Of a stretch of 49,663 nt of DNA, positions 15,726 to 26,201 are shown piece by piece. Numbering within the stretch: position 1 is the stretch's first letter; each line of letters begins with the position of its first letter. Both the position numbers and the translations under genes were made by a program. A model generated the notes under the pieces. It was not told the DNA's origin, searched no databases, and worked only from the letters and a program-made list of their open reading frames with translations. Source of the DNA: an uncultured Solobacterium sp. (GTDB lineage Bacteria; Bacillota_I; Bacilli_A; Erysipelotrichales; Erysipelotrichaceae); assembly GCA_946415785.1 (NCBI GenBank), contig CAMKTV010000004.1, forward strand, positions 1 to 49,663, read 5' to 3'.

Positions 15726-15788
15726 TTTTCTATATACATATATGGATTATTAAATATTTCCATTTGCGCAAAAAATAAGCCTAAAAAG

Positions 15789-15797
15789 TGGTATAAT
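15789..15797 (+). promoter_or_regulatory. extended -10 promoter of the S4/recF/gyr operon
   Basis: TGG-TATAAT with the extended -10 TG; no good -35 is seen. Initiation near 15804 gives a leader of only about 4 nt before the ATG at 15808. Confidence 0.65.
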
Positions 15798-15807
15798 ATG
15801 ATAGAAA

Positions 15808-16014
15808 ATGGAAAAAATATGTATTAGAGATGAATTTATAAAATTAAGCCAATTTTTGAAATATGTAGGTCTAGTTCAAAGTGGTGGAGAAGTTAAAACT
15901 TTTCTAGAAGAAAATAATATATTCATAAATAAAGAAAAAGATAATCGTAAAGGCAGAAAACTCTATAAAGGCGATGAAATAGAAATTTTAAATAAGCAAT
16001 ATTTAATATGTTAG
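15808..16014 (+). CDS. yaaA: S4-domain RNA-binding protein (YaaA/RlbA family)
   Basis: The 68-residue protein is one S4 domain: FIKLSQFLKYVGLVQSGGEV, then the loop with NRKGRKLYKGDEIEI. This small gene sits between dnaN and recF in most Firmicutes and is thought to act in ribosome assembly or RNA binding. It has no ribosome site; the start is set by family length, and the -10 box ends only 10 nt before the ATG, so the message is nearly leaderless. Its end overlaps the recF start by 7 nt. Confidence 0.88.
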   Translation: MEKICIRDEFIKLSQFLKYVGLVQSGGEVKTFLEENNIFINKEKDNRKGRKLYKGDEIEILNKQYLIC

Positions 16015-17039
16015 TAAAGAAGGTAAAACTGAATAATTTCCGTAATTATCAAAATGATGAATTCGAGTTTTTACCACACTTAAATATCCTGCTTGGTCCA
16101 AATGGCAAAGGAAAGACTAATATCTTAGAAAGTTTAATCTTTATATCTAATACAAAATCATTTAGAACATTAAATGATAAAGATCTTATTAAAAAAGATG
16201 AGGACTATTTAAGAATAATCTGTCAAAGTGACACAAATGAATATAAAGCTGTTGTGAATAAAGATGGTAAACATCTATATATAAATAATATTCCTATTAA
16301 AAAGACTTCAGAATTTATTGGCGAACTGAATTGTATATTATTTAAACCATCAGATGTTGAGCTGTTTAATCAAAGCCCAAAAGAAAGAAGAAGAATATTT
16401 GATATTGAGATTGGAAAGGTATCTAAAGAATACTTAAATGCAATACTTGAATATAATCTGTTATTAAAAGATAAGAATCGTTTATTAAAAGAAAATAATA
16501 TTGATGAAATATATTTAAATCTGATAAATGAAAGAATGATTCCTAATATTATTGAAATAATTAAAGGAAGAAAAGAATTTATTGAAGTTATTAATTATTA
16601 TATTAATGATTATTATTTAAAAATAAGTGGTGAAAATAGAAATATTAAAGTTATCTATAAGAAGTGTTGTGAAATAGATGATGTTGAAAACAGTTTAAAA
16701 AAGAATCAAGAAAAAGATATATATTACCATTACGCAAGCTTTGGACCACATCATGATGACTTTGAATTTATGATGGATGATTATGAACTTACTAGTATTG
16801 CATCTCAAGGCCAAAAAAGAATGACCTTAATTGCCTTTAAATTAGCGATTCTAAAATATGTCTATCACAAGACAAAACAGATGCCAATCTTATTATTAGA
16901 TGATATCTTATCAGAACTGGATGTTAAAAATAGAGAAAGATTATTAGATGTTATAAATGAAGATTTTCAGGTAATTATTACCAGTACAGATCTATTAGGA
17001 ATAGATGTAAAAAGAGAATATAACTTAATAAGGGTATAG
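16008..17039 (+). CDS. recF: DNA replication and repair protein RecF
   Basis: The 343-residue SMC-like ATPase has Walker A GPNGKGKTN (about residues 31-39), a typical KSFRTLNDKDLI block, PSDVELFNQSPKERRR, the signature region SIASQGQKRMT and Walker B LLLDDILSELD. RecF loads RecA at gaps together with RecO and RecR; recR is also in this window at 35242. It overlaps the S4 gene and is followed 8 nt later by gyrB, so recF and the gyrase genes are one operon. Slightly short (usual about 360-370) but complete. Confidence 0.95.
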   Translation: MLVKKVKLNNFRNYQNDEFEFLPHLNILLGPNGKGKTNILESLIFISNTKSFRTLNDKDLIKKDEDYLRIICQSDTNEYKAVVNKDGKHLYINNIPIKKTSEFIGELNCILFKPSDVELFNQSPKERRRIFDIEIGKVSKEYLNAILEYNLLLKDKNRLLKENNIDEIYLNLINERMIPNIIEIIKGRKEFIEVINYYINDYYLKISGENRNIKVIYKKCCEIDDVENSLKKNQEKDIYYHYASFGPHHDDFEFMMDDYELTSIASQGQKRMTLIAFKLAILKYVYHKTKQMPILLLDDILSELDVKNRERLLDVINEDFQVIITSTDLLGIDVKREYNLIRV

Positions 17040-17047
17040 GAGGATAT

Positions 17048-18988
17048 ATGACAGACACACAGATTAAACATGACAATTATACTTCAGAAGATATACAGGT
17101 ATTAGAAGGTCTAGAAGCTGTTAGAAAAAGACCAGGCATGTATATTGGTACTACATCAGAAGCTGGTCTACACCATCTAGTATGGGAAATTGTCGATAAT
17201 TCAGTTGATGAAGCTCTTGCAGGATATGCAACACACATTGAAATTACAGTTAATAAAGATGATGTGGTAACAGTTAAAGATGATGGAAGAGGAATGCCTA
17301 TTGAAAAACATAAGAAAACAGGTATTTCAACTGTTGAAACTATTTTTACTGTATTACACGCAGGTGGAAAATTTGGTGGTGGTGCTTATAAAGTAGCAGG
17401 TGGTCTACATGGTGTTGGTGCCAGTGTCGTAAATGCTCTATCAAAATGGTTAGAAGTTAATGTATGGCGTGATGGTAAAGAATATTATGTAAGATTTAAA
17501 GATGGTGGCAGTGTCGATAAATCATTAGAAGAAATTGGCGCAGTAGATAAAAGTATTACTGGTTCACAAGTAAGATTTAAAGCTGATGATTTAATCTTTA
17601 AAGAAGGAACAGTATATAACTATAAAGTTTTATATGACCGTATAAGACAAATGGCTTTCTTAAATAAAGGTATAAGATTCACATTTAATTGGGATAAAGA
17701 TGATGATAATAAAGGCACAACTACTTTCTGTTATGAAGGTGGTATTAAAGAATATGTTGAATTCTTAAATAAGAATGAAACAAAAATATTTGAAGATGTT
17801 CTATACTGTGATGGCTATGATGAAGCGACCAATATTTCAGTTGAAATAGCCCTACAATATAATTCATCATATGCGGAAAAAGTATATTCATTCTGTAATA
17901 ACATTTTTACACCAGAGGGTGGTATGCATCTAGATGGTTTTAGAAATACTTTAAGAAAATCTCTTTCAGTATACGCAAAAGATAAAAAGTTCCTTAAAGA
18001 TGATGAACCAGAATTTACTAATGAAGACGTTAAAGAAGGTCTAGCAGCTATTATTTCTGTTAAACATCCTGATCCTCAATACGAAGGACAGACAAAAGGA
18101 AAATTAGGAAATTCAGAAGTAAGAACAGTTGTGAATAAATTATTTAATGATTATATTAAAAGATATTTCTTAGAAAACCCAGATATCGCCAAAATAATTG
18201 TTGAAAAAGCAAAATCTGCAGCAGCCGCAAGATTGGCTGCTATAAGTGCTAGAGAATCCGCAAGAAGAAAGAATGATTTTGGAAGTTCTAATCTACCAAC
18301 AAAATTAAAAGATTGTGCAAGTAGAGATGCATCAATCTGTGAAATCTATATTGTCGAAGGTAATTCAGCTGGTGGTAGTGCAGAAGACGGCAGAGATTCA
18401 AATTTCCAAGCTGTTCTTCCATTAAGAGGAAAAGTATTAAATGTAGAAAAAGCTAGACAACATAAAATATTTGATAACGCAGAAATAAGAATGATGATTC
18501 AGGCGTTTGGTTGTGGTTTTGGAAACGAAATTGATATTTCAAAACTTAGATATCACAAAATTGTAATTATGACCGATGCGGATGTTGATGGTCAACACAT
18601 CTCAACATTAATGCTTACATTCTTATATCGTTATTTTAAACCTTTAATTGAAGAAGGCTATGTATATTTAGCTATGCCTCCTCTATATAAGATTTTTAAA
18701 GGTAAGATGGTTAGATACTGTTATAGTGATGAAGAATTAGAATTAGCTAAAAGAGATTTTGGAGACATCAAATATGATGTTCAAAGATATAAAGGTCTAG
18801 GTGAAATGGATGCTTCGCAATTATGGGAAACAACACTAGATCCTGAAAAGAGAACTTTAAAACGTGTAACAATCGCTGATGCAATTGAAGCTGATAGTGT
18901 GTTCTCAATGTTGATGGGCGATGAAGTTGAACCTAGAAAGAACTTTATCATTGAAAATGCTCACTTTGCGAAGAACTTAGACATTTAA
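17048..18988 (+). CDS. gyrB: DNA gyrase subunit B
   Basis: The 646-residue protein has the GHKL ATPase domain ([10 protein letters not shown]-type block [26 protein letters not shown]), the transducer, and the TOPRIM domain with EGNSAGGSA and DADVDGQHI. The end [16 protein letters not shown] and [15 protein letters not shown] is typical. It hydrolyses ATP to drive negative supercoiling with GyrA. A strong TAGGAGG lies 7 nt before the ATG. The next gene, gyrA, starts 11 nt after the stop. Confidence 0.98.
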   Translation: MTDTQIKHDNYTSEDIQVLEGLEAVRKRPGMYIGTTSEAGLHHLVWEIVDNSVDEALAGYATHIEITVNKDDVVTVKDDGRGMPIEKHKKTGISTVETIFTVLHAGGKFGGGAYKVAGGLHGVGASVVNALSKWLEVNVWRDGKEYYVRFKDGGSVDKSLEEIGAVDKSITGSQVRFKADDLIFKEGTVYNYKVLYDRIRQMAFLNKGIRFTFNWDKDDDNKGTTTFCYEGGIKEYVEFLNKNETKIFEDVLYCDGYDEATNISVEIALQYNSSYAEKVYSFCNNIFTPEGGMHLDGFRNTLRKSLSVYAKDKKFLKDDEPEFTNEDVKEGLAAIISVKHPDPQYEGQTKGKLGNSEVRTVVNKLFNDYIKRYFLENPDIAKIIVEKAKSAAAARLAAISARESARRKNDFGSSNLPTKLKDCASRDASICEIYIVEGNSAGGSAEDGRDSNFQAVLPLRGKVLNVEKARQHKIFDNAEIRMMIQAFGCGFGNEIDISKLRYHKIVIMTDADVDGQHISTLMLTFLYRYFKPLIEEGYVYLAMPPLYKIFKGKMVRYCYSDEELELAKRDFGDIKYDVQRYKGLGEMDASQLWETTLDPEKRTLKRVTIADAIEADSVFSMLMGDEVEPRKNFIIENAHFAKNLDI

Positions 18989-18999
18989 GGAGGCTTTAT

Positions 19000-21480
19000 A
19001 TGAAAGAATTAGACAACAGATTTTTCAATCATGGAAATATGAAAGAAGTTGATATCTCTTCTGAAATGAGAGAAGACTTCTTATCATATTCAATGTCAGT
19101 AATTATTGATAGAGCCTTACCTGATGTAAAAGATGGAATGAAACCAGTACACCGTCGTGTAATCTGGGGTATGTATTCTGCAGGTTTTACACCTGATAAA
19201 CCACATGTAAAATCAGCGAACATCGTTGGTGAAGTTATGGGCAAATACCACCCTCATGGTGATTCAGCTATTTATGAAACAATGGTTCGTATGGCACAGC
19301 CATTCTCATATCGTTATCCATTAGTTGATGGACATGGAAACTTCGGTAATTTAAATGGTAATGAAGCAGCAGCTATGCGTTATACCGAAGCTCGTATGTC
19401 AAAGATATCTTTAGAATTAGTTCAAGATATTAGAAAAGAAACAATTGATTGGAAAGATAATTATGATGCAAGACTTAAAGAACCAGTTGCTTTACCATCA
19501 AGATTCCCTAATTTATTAGTAAATGGATCAATGGGCATTGCGGTAGGTATGGCCACAAACATGCCTACACATAATCTAGGTGAATCAATTGATGGAATTA
19601 TTGCCGTAATGGATAATCCTGATATTACTACTGCTGAATTAATGGAATATATACCTGGACCAGATTTTCCAACTGGTGCATATATTGTCGGCAGATCAGG
19701 AATAAGACAAGCTTATGAAACTGGTAAAGGCTCAATCATCATGAGAGCGAAGATTGATGTTGTAAACATGAGCCAAGGAAGAAATAAATTGGTCATTAGA
19801 GAAATTCCTTATGCCTTAAATAAACAATCAATGTTTGATAAGATTCATGAGCTTGTAAAAGATAAAGTGATTGAAGGCATTTCCGATATGCGTGACTTAT
19901 CAAATAATCGTAATGGTATCTTAATTGAAATAGAACTAAAAAAAGATGTTCAACCAGAATTAATAATCAATCAATTATATAAATTAACACCAGTTCAATC
20001 ATCATTTAATGTAAATAACAATGTCCTTGTGAATAACAAGCCTATGTTATTGCCATTAAAAGACATTATTAAATATTATATTGACCACCAAATTGATGTT
20101 GTAAGAAGAAGAGCGAAATTTGATTTAAATGAAGATTTAAAGAGAGCTCATGTCTTAGAAGGCATTAAGATCGCATTAGATAATATTGATAGAATCATTG
20201 AAATCATTAAAAACTCAAACGATGATAAAGAAGCATTAGAAAGCATGTCTAATGAATTCGGTATTGATGAGATTCAAGGTGAAGCAATCTTAAATATGCA
20301 GTTAAGAAGGTTAACTGGTCTATCTTATTCAAAAGTAGTTGAAGAATTAAATGAATTATATAAAGAGATTGAAGATTTAAAAGACATCTTAGCTAATCAT
20401 TCTAGAGTGCTTCAGATAATCAAAGAAGAACTGACAGTGATAAAAGAAAAATATGGTGATGACCGTCGTACAGAAATTATTGAAGGTGAAATCGATGTTG
20501 AAGACGAAGATTTGATTAAAGAAGAAAATATTATCATTTCATTATCATCTAATGGATATATGAAGAGATTACCTGTTAATACATACCGCACACAAAATAG
20601 AGGTGGCAGAGGTGTTAAAGGCATGACCTTAAATGAAGACGATATTATTGAACAAAATATCACAATGTCTACTCATGACTTCTTATTATTATTTACTAAT
20701 AAAGGAAAAGTATATCGCATCAAAGGTTTTAAAGTTCCAGAAGCTAGCAGAAACGCAAAAGGTGTTCCAGCTATCAATATCATAAATATTGAAAAAGGTG
20801 AAAGAATAAAAGCTCTGGTTCCAATCAATAAAGAAGCAGAAGTAAAAGGATATCTATTCTTTGTGACTAAAAATGGATTATGTAAACGTGTTGAAGCTAA
20901 AGAATTTGAATCAATAAGACAAACTGGTAAGATTGCGATTTCCTTGAAAGAAGATGATGAATTAGTAGCTGTTAAATTAACATTAGGTGAAGAAGAAATC
21001 ATCATTGGCGCATCAAATGGTAAAGCTGTAAGATTTGATGAAAGAGGTGTTAGAGCAATGGGCCGTACCGCATCTGGTGTAAGAGGCATGAATCTTGATG
21101 GTGGTGTAGTTGTAGGATGTTGCACAAGCACTGAAGGAAAGATGGTCCTTGTTGTATCAAAGAAAGGCTATGGTAAAAAGACAGCCATCAGCGAATATCG
21201 TGTTACAGCAAGAGGTGCTAAAGGCGTTAAGACAATCAACATTAACGAAAAGAATGGTGAATTAGTATCACTTAAAGCAGTTAATGGTGATGAAGATGTT
21301 CTGATTATGAGAAATGATGGTGTAATCATCAGAATTAATTTAGGCAATGTTGCAACACTTAGTCGAGCAACCCAAGGTGTAAGGTTAATTAAACCAGAAG
21401 AAAATACTTATGTTTCTGCTGTCACTGTAATGGATAAAGAAGAAACAGAAGAAAATGAAGAAATAAAAGATGAAGCGTAA
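19000..21480 (+). CDS. gyrA: DNA gyrase subunit A
   Basis: The 826-residue protein has the catalytic tyrosine in AAMRYTEAR (Tyr128) and the quinolone-contact region [10 protein letters not shown] with Ser89 and Glu93 as in unmutated enzymes. The C-terminal domain has the GyrA-box-like NRGGRGVKG (needed for wrapping DNA), which separates it from topoisomerase IV ParC. The last residues are acidic. AAGGAGG precedes the ATG. The transcription terminator stem begins inside the last codons and has the stop codon in its loop. Confidence 0.97.
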   Translation: MKELDNRFFNHGNMKEVDISSEMREDFLSYSMSVIIDRALPDVKDGMKPVHRRVIWGMYSAGFTPDKPHVKSANIVGEVMGKYHPHGDSAIYETMVRMAQPFSYRYPLVDGHGNFGNLNGNEAAAMRYTEARMSKISLELVQDIRKETIDWKDNYDARLKEPVALPSRFPNLLVNGSMGIAVGMATNMPTHNLGESIDGIIAVMDNPDITTAELMEYIPGPDFPTGAYIVGRSGIRQAYETGKGSIIMRAKIDVVNMSQGRNKLVIREIPYALNKQSMFDKIHELVKDKVIEGISDMRDLSNNRNGILIEIELKKDVQPELIINQLYKLTPVQSSFNVNNNVLVNNKPMLLPLKDIIKYYIDHQIDVVRRRAKFDLNEDLKRAHVLEGIKIALDNIDRIIEIIKNSNDDKEALESMSNEFGIDEIQGEAILNMQLRRLTGLSYSKVVEELNELYKEIEDLKDILANHSRVLQIIKEELTVIKEKYGDDRRTEIIEGEIDVEDEDLIKEENIIISLSSNGYMKRLPVNTYRTQNRGGRGVKGMTLNEDDIIEQNITMSTHDFLLLFTNKGKVYRIKGFKVPEASRNAKGVPAINIINIEKGERIKALVPINKEAEVKGYLFFVTKNGLCKRVEAKEFESIRQTGKIAISLKEDDELVAVKLTLGEEEIIIGASNGKAVRFDERGVRAMGRTASGVRGMNLDGGVVVGCCTSTEGKMVLVVSKKGYGKKTAISEYRVTARGAKGVKTININEKNGELVSLKAVNGDEDVLIMRNDGVIIRINLGNVATLSRATQGVRLIKPEENTYVSAVTVMDKEETEENEEIKDEA

Positions 21481-21494
21481 TGCTTCATTTTTTC
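21470..21494 (+). terminator. terminator overlapping the gyrA stop codon
   Basis: ATGAAGC (21470-21476) pairs with GCTTCAT (21482-21488), loop GTAAT with the TAA stop inside, followed by six Ts. Confidence 0.85.
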
Positions 21495-21514
21495 ATGTAA
21501 TGTATTAATTGATA

Positions 21515-22213
21515 TTATTCCATTTCAATTGAATTAATTAAATCAGTGCCTTTATATAATTCGATAGTTTTATTATCAAAATCTAAAACACCATAATATA
21601 AATAATCATTAACGTTTGGATAATTATCAATCAAATCATATTTATCATCATCTTCAAAAATTAAAATGTCATACATATATAATTCTGTTAAAACAGAAAT
21701 GACATATTCTTTTTTAAGAATTCTAAGGGCAATATCATCATCAACATTATCAATAAGAACGCCTGTATAATAGCCATAGTCATCTTCATCATAATAAAAA
21801 TCATATTTTAAATTTTCTTCATAATTTAATTTATAATTCTCATAACCATAGAGATTGTAATAACCAATATCATCTTTATTTTCAATTTCACCTATATATA
21901 AATAATCATAAGGTCTAACTAAATAATAAGCATCAGATTTATAATATGGTTCTTCATCTTCATTATTTTCATAAAGATTTAAATAAGCTCTGGCAAAGAA
22001 GGCGTTATTGAAATTATCAAGATATAACGCAAGACCATTATCGCCTTCATAATAATAGAAATCTAAAAATGTATCTTCACCTTCAACTAATTCAAGATAT
22101 TTTGTATAAGCATCAAGATTATCATAATCAGATAGTATTTCAATCTTCTCTTCTTTTGTGCAAGCACACAACAGTAATAAAACTGTAACCAATAAAACTT
22201 TTAATATTTTCAT
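21515..22213 (-). CDS. tyrosine-rich acidic lipoprotein of unknown function
   Basis: The 232-residue protein begins with a lipoprotein signal (hydrophobic 4-16, lipobox LCAC, Cys18). The mature part is strikingly rich in Tyr (about 37, one residue in six) and in Asp, Glu and Asn, with few basic residues. Clusters such as FYYYEGD, YYKSDAYY and FYYDEDDYGYY recur. I recognise no family. A Tyr/Asp surface could bind metal, carbohydrate or polymer, but nothing decides this. It follows mtnN by 9 bp and is probably cotranscribed. It ends near gyrA, tail to tail. Confidence 0.75.
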   Translation of the reverse strand: MKILKVLLVTVLLLLCACTKEEKIEILSDYDNLDAYTKYLELVEGEDTFLDFYYYEGDNGLALYLDNFNNAFFARAYLNLYENNEDEEPYYKSDAYYLVRPYDYLYIGEIENKDDIGYYNLYGYENYKLNYEENLKYDFYYDEDDYGYYTGVLIDNVDDDIALRILKKEYVISVLTELYMYDILIFEDDDKYDLIDNYPNVNDYLYYGVLDFDNKTIELYKGTDLINSIEME

Positions 22214-22222
22214 AAGGAACCT

Positions 22223-22915
22223 CTAATATTTTAAAATAATTCTAACAGCAATCTTGGCTGCATTATCACAGACTTTTGTAAGATTGAAATCAAAATTTTT
22301 ATAATCGTTTTGAACTAATGTTTCATCACTTATTGAACGAATAATACAGAAAGGTATTCCATGTGCATAACATGTGCCACCAATTGCACTGCCTTCCATT
22401 TCTCCAGCTAATGCGGATGGATAATATTTTTTAATAACTTTTAATTGGCTTCTTTTATAAATGAAGGTATCTGCGGAAACGATAGGACCTTTATTTATAT
22501 GAGCAGATTTTTTAATAAGTGATAAAGCTCTTTTATCAGCACTGTAAGATAATTTATCACTGGTGATAGATCTTTCCCAGCCAGGAATATCGAACTCCCA
22601 ATCAGCTACTCTTTCAGCAATGACAACGTCACCTACATGAACATCTTCATTTAATGAACCTGCACAACCTAGATTGATAATTAGTTCTGGTTTAAATTTT
22701 TCAATTAATTTAACACAAATAATAGACGCAAATACTTTACCGATACCAGATCTTACAAGCACCACGTCTTTACTACCTATCTTTCCTAAATAATATTCAT
22801 TATTAAGAATCTTGCCTTGATAAAAAAGTTTTTGTCCTTTCTTAACTTTAACATCTTTCATTAATTTTAATAAGGCATCTCTTTCTTCAGACATCGCACA
22901 TATTATACCTATCAT
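22223..22915 (-). CDS. mtnN: 5'-methylthioadenosine/S-adenosylhomocysteine nucleosidase
   Basis: The 230-residue protein opens with MIGIICAMSEERDALL and has SGIGKVFASI, NLGCAGSLN, the active-site EMEGSAIGGTCY and RSISDE, all typical of MtnN/Pfs. It releases adenine from MTA and SAH, clearing methylation by-products and feeding methionine salvage. The next salvage enzyme encoded here is mtnA at 48125. It lies between DUF3842 and the Tyr-rich lipoprotein gene in a short leftward operon, with an AAGGGG ribosome site. Confidence 0.95.
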   Translation of the reverse strand: MIGIICAMSEERDALLKLMKDVKVKKGQKLFYQGKILNNEYYLGKIGSKDVVLVRSGIGKVFASIICVKLIEKFKPELIINLGCAGSLNEDVHVGDVVIAERVADWEFDIPGWERSITSDKLSYSADKRALSLIKKSAHINKGPIVSADTFIYKRSQLKVIKKYYPSALAGEMEGSAIGGTCYAHGIPFCIIRSISDETLVQNDYKNFDFNLTKVCDNAAKIAVRIILKY

Positions 22916-22926
22916 ATTAAGCCCCT

Positions 22927-23337
22927 TTATTTATCTAAACATCTCTTCAATTCTTTAACAGCATTATCCATTAAACTATCCATAGAATCATCGCCAACGC
23001 CTGCAACATAAACATTACATTTACTATACGGAATCAAGATTTTACGTGCCTTACTAGAAGTGATAGCTAAAACCATTGGTGCACTGATTTCACCTAAATA
23101 TGAATTGACATTAATGATACCGATAGGACCAATAATAATATCAGCATCTTGAGCATTGACGATAACTGGATTTTCACCTGTCGCAGAATATTTAGCACCT
23201 GCTTTTATCATTGAAGCAGTAGCCATTGAATTTGTTCCAATAGCGTATAAATCTAAATTAGGAATTAATTCTAATGTTTTATGAATAATACTAGCTCCCA
23301 TTTTTCCACCTTGTCCATCAATTACTACCACTTTCAT
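22927..23337 (-). CDS. DUF3842 family protein
   Basis: The protein has 136 residues from the ATG 23335-23337; I prefer this to the GTG two codons upstream because AGAGG is then 7 nt away. It opens with a Rossmann-like VVVIDGQGGKMGASI and has VNAQDADIIIGPIGIINVNS and a final GVGDDSMDSLMDNAV block, the pattern of DUF3842. No function is known to me; the nucleotide-binding look suggests a small cytoplasmic enzyme or regulator. It is first in the mtnN operon and divergent from the ECF transporter gene. Confidence 0.7.
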   Translation of the reverse strand: MKVVVIDGQGGKMGASIIHKTLELIPNLDLYAIGTNSMATASMIKAGAKYSATGENPVIVNAQDADIIIGPIGIINVNSYLGEISAPMVLAITSSKARKILIPYSKCNVYVAGVGDDSMDSLMDNAVKELKRCLDK

Positions 23338-23349
23338 ATGCACACCTCT

Positions 23350-23378
23350 TTGACTTTTAATATTTAATATATTATTAT
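23350..23378 (+). promoter_or_regulatory. promoter of the ECF transporter gene
   Basis: TTGACT (23350-23355), 17 nt, TATTAT (23373-23378). It predicts a transcript start near 23385 and an 80-nt leader with two hairpins. Confidence 0.6.
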
Positions 23379-23384
23379 TTTAAC

Positions 23385-23454
23385 ATCAGCATGAAGCTGA
23401 TTGACCAAAAGTTAATAAGCCCGAAGGCTATATGCTTTTCGGGTTTTTATTTTA
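23385..23454 (+). promoter_or_regulatory. structured leader with terminator before the ECF gene
   Basis: The leader opens with ATCAGC-ATGAA-GCTGAT, then a 17-nt A-rich segment, then a terminator (CCCGAA ... TTCGGG followed by GTTTTTATTTTA) whose left arm can instead form AGCC-CGAA-GGCT. The two forms exclude each other. This is the design of an attenuator or small riboswitch, but I cannot match a known class. Confidence 0.5.
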
Positions 23455-23461
23455 TTGGAGA

Positions 23462-23979
23462 AAAAAATGAAATCAACAAGAAAATTAGTATTCGCTGCTT
23501 TATGTATCGCTATTGGTGTAGTATTACCACAAGCGTTCCACATGATTCCTAATGCAGGATCAGTTATTTTACCAATGCATATTCCGGTTCTTATCTGTGC
23601 ATTATTATGTGGCCCAGTTTATGGCGCAATATGTGGTGGGGCAACATGTTTATTATCACATTTAATTTTTGGTATGCCACCAGCACCAGTATTCCCTGGT
23701 ATGATTTGTGAATTAATCACTTATGGATTAGTTGCAGGGTTAATGGCTATGTTACTAAAGAATAAAAACATTGGCTTTATTTATGTTGAATTAGTTGTTG
23801 CTATGCTAGTAGGTAGATTAGTTGCAGGCGCATTAAATGCTTTAATCTTTAAAGCAGGTGCTTATAGTTTACAAATCTGGGTAACAAACTATTTTGTAAC
23901 AGGATTAATTGGCATCGCAATTCAAATAGCGATCATTCCAGCTGTTGTCTTATTACTTAAGAAACAAATTGAAAAATAA
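23462..23979 (+). CDS. ECF transporter S component
   Basis: I take the ATG at 23467-23469 region (MKSTRKLVF...), with TTGGAG upstream; the frame is also open slightly earlier, giving 172-174 residues. It has about six hydrophobic helices, the N-terminal TRKLVFAALCIAIGVVLP and MIPNAGSVILPMHIPVLICA of energy-coupling-factor substrate-binding components. It binds a vitamin-like substrate and works with shared EcfA/EcfT proteins that are not in this window. Substrate cannot be read; related proteins are often annotated in the folate or queuosine group. A leader terminator suggests ligand control. Confidence 0.8.
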
Positions 23980-24000
23980 TAATTAATCAAAGACCATTTA

Positions 24001-24034
24001 AAAAGGTTTAAGTATGAAACTTAAACCTTTTTTC
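24001..24034. terminator. bidirectional terminator
   Basis: AAAAGGTTTAAGT (24001-24013) pairs perfectly with ACTTAAACCTTTT (24019-24031), with A and T tracts outside. It serves the ECF gene and the leftward gpx gene. Confidence 0.9.
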
Positions 24035-24571
24035 TTATAGACACTCTTTAATTTTGGCTTCCAGATTTTTCATATCTGTTGGCTCAAATCTGCCAACAAT
24101 TTCACCTTTTCTATTTATTAAGAACTTAGTGAAATTCCATTTGATGTTGCCATTGTTTTTATAATCTTTATCCATGCCTTTTACAACACTTGACAACATT
24201 ATTCCTGCAGGACCTTTGAAACCTTCAAATTTGGTATTTGAAGTTAACCATTTATAAAGTGGTATAGCATCTTCCCCATTGACATCAATCTTGGCAAATT
24301 GAGGGAAAGTAATTCCAAATCTTCCAGTACAGAAAGTATGAATTTCTTCATCATCACCAGGCGCTTGATTAGCGAATTGGTTACAAGGAAAATCTAATAT
24401 TTCAAAACCGGTTTCCTTATATTTGTCATACAATGCTTGAAGTTCTTTATATTGAGGAGTAAATCCACAACCTGTTGCAGTATTTACTATCAATAATACT
24501 TTACCTTCATAATCTTTTAAAGAAACTTCTTCGCCTTTACGACCTTTTACCATAAAATCATAAATGCTCAT
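24035..24571 (-). CDS. gpx: glutathione-peroxidase-family thiol peroxidase
   Basis: The 178-residue protein has the peroxidatic cysteine in NTATGCGFTPQY (Cys35) with Cys, not selenocysteine. Other family marks are LDFPCNQFANQAPG (resolving region), the Trp-Asn pair in IKWNFTKFL, and a normal length. Bacterial members usually use thioredoxin to reduce hydroperoxides. AAGGAG precedes the ATG. It follows pyrG by 29 bp in the same direction and may be the tail of the glmS-glnN-pyrG transcript. Confidence 0.93.
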   Translation of the reverse strand: MSIYDFMVKGRKGEEVSLKDYEGKVLLIVNTATGCGFTPQYKELQALYDKYKETGFEILDFPCNQFANQAPGDDEEIHTFCTGRFGITFPQFAKIDVNGEDAIPLYKWLTSNTKFEGFKGPAGIMLSSVVKGMDKDYKNNGNIKWNFTKFLINRKGEIVGRFEPTDMKNLEAKIKECL

Positions 24572-24600
24572 AAAATTCTCCTTTAATTGCTTAAATAATA

Positions 24601-26193
24601 CTATTTATTTAGACAACTTTCAATAAATGAAGTGAACAATGGATGTGGTTTATTTGGACGTGATTTAAATTCAGGATGATATTGAACACCAATGAAGAAA
24701 GGATGATCTTTAATTTCAAATGCTTCTATATAATAATCATCTGGTGATACACCTGAGAAGATGGCGCCGTGTTTTTCAAATTCTTCACGATATTCATTTT
24801 GGAATTCATAACGATGACGATGTCTTTCTTTGATTAGATTCTCGCCATATACTTTTTCTAATTTACTTCCTTCTTTAATCTTACAATCATAAGCACCAAG
24901 TCTTAAAGTTCCACCAAGATTGATTTCCTGGTTTTGACCAGGCAAGAAATCAAAGACACCGTGAGTTGTCATCTCATTAAATTCTTTACTGTTGGCATCC
25001 TTGTATCCTAAAACATTTCTCGCAAATTCAATACCTGCAACCTGCATCCCTAAACATAAACCAAGATATGGAAGTTTTTTGTTTCTGGCATATTCAGCTG
25101 AAAGAATCATGCCTTCAACACCTCTATCCCCAAAACCGCCAGGAACAATTATGCCATCAACATCGCCCAATATTTCTTCGATATTATCAGGATTAATATC
25201 TTCAGCTTCAATCCATTTAATATCTAAAGAACTTTCATTACCATATGCACCATGTTTTAAGGCTTCCATTACACTCAAATAAGCATCATGTAATTCAACA
25301 TATTTACCAACTAATGCAACTCTGCAATTTCTTGTAGGATGATCTTGTTTATAAACCATTTCTTTCCAAAAAGCTAAATCAGGTTTAACAAGTGGAAGAT
25401 TTAATCTTTCTAAAACTATTCTTGATAAATCCTGTTTTTCTAGTTCTAATGGAAGTTCATAAAGATTTTTGACAGTTGGACTTTCAATGACACATTCTTC
25501 CTTTACATTACAGAATAAAGATATTTTCTTTTTGATGCTGACAGGTAAATGTCCATCACATCTGCCAACTAAGATATCAGGATTAATTCCTAATTCCTGA
25601 AGTAATTTTACTGAATGTTGCGTCGGCTTAGATTTATATTCATCAGATCCTGAAATACATGGAACTAAAGATACATGAACGAATAATGTATCTTCACGAT
25701 TGTTTTCTAATCTAATCTGTCTTATTGCTTCAAAGAAAGGTTGTGATTCTATGTCGCCTACAGTACCACCAATTTCTGTAATGATCACATCAGCTCTACT
25801 TTTTTCATATGCAGATTTAATATAAGATTTTATTTCATTAGTGATATGAGGAATTATCTGAACTGTTTCTCCTAAGTAGTCACCTTTTCTTTCTTTATTC
25901 AAAACATTCCAATAAACTTTTCCGGATGTAAGATTAGAATATTTATTCAATCTTGTATTAACGAATCTTTCGTAATGACCTAAATCTAAATCAGTTTCAG
26001 CGCCATCTTCAGTTACAAAAACTTCACCATGCTGATAAGGAGACATCGTTCCTGGATCAATATTTATATATGGATCTAATTTTTGCAATGATACTCTTAA
26101 ATTGCATTCTTTTAATAATCTGCCTAAAGAAGCAGCTATCATGCCTTTGCCTAAGCCAGAGACAACGCCGCCTGTTACAAATATATATTTCAT
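24601..26193 (-). CDS. pyrG: CTP synthase
   Basis: The 530-residue enzyme has the N-terminal synthase domain (YIFVTGGVVSGLGKG) and a C-terminal class I glutamine amidotransferase domain with the nucleophile in LGLCLGMQ (around residue 380) and the His-Glu pair in QYHPEF. It makes CTP from UTP, ATP and glutamine. It starts 8 bp after glnN, which makes the glutamine it uses, so the two are in one operon. Confidence 0.98.
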   Translation of the reverse strand: MKYIFVTGGVVSGLGKGMIAASLGRLLKECNLRVSLQKLDPYINIDPGTMSPYQHGEVFVTEDGAETDLDLGHYERFVNTRLNKYSNLTSGKVYWNVLNKERKGDYLGETVQIIPHITNEIKSYIKSAYEKSRADVIITEIGGTVGDIESQPFFEAIRQIRLENNREDTLFVHVSLVPCISGSDEYKSKPTQHSVKLLQELGINPDILVGRCDGHLPVSIKKKISLFCNVKEECVIESPTVKNLYELPLELEKQDLSRIVLERLNLPLVKPDLAFWKEMVYKQDHPTRNCRVALVGKYVELHDAYLSVMEALKHGAYGNESSLDIKWIEAEDINPDNIEEILGDVDGIIVPGGFGDRGVEGMILSAEYARNKKLPYLGLCLGMQVAGIEFARNVLGYKDANSKEFNEMTTHGVFDFLPGQNQEINLGGTLRLGAYDCKIKEGSKLEKVYGENLIKERHRHRYEFQNEYREEFEKHGAIFSGVSPDDYYIEAFEIKDHPFFIGVQYHPEFKSRPNKPHPLFTSFIESCLNK

Positions 26194-26201
26194 ATTTTCA
26201 C

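Noticed and set aside
20673-21131. Long open frames opposite gyrA
   Set aside because: They are antisense shadows of a highly conserved gene with low-complexity translations and no ribosome sites.
23385-23454. preQ1 riboswitch before the ECF gene
   Set aside because: The loop and A-rich tail do not match the preQ1-I, -II or -III patterns I know; left as unassigned.
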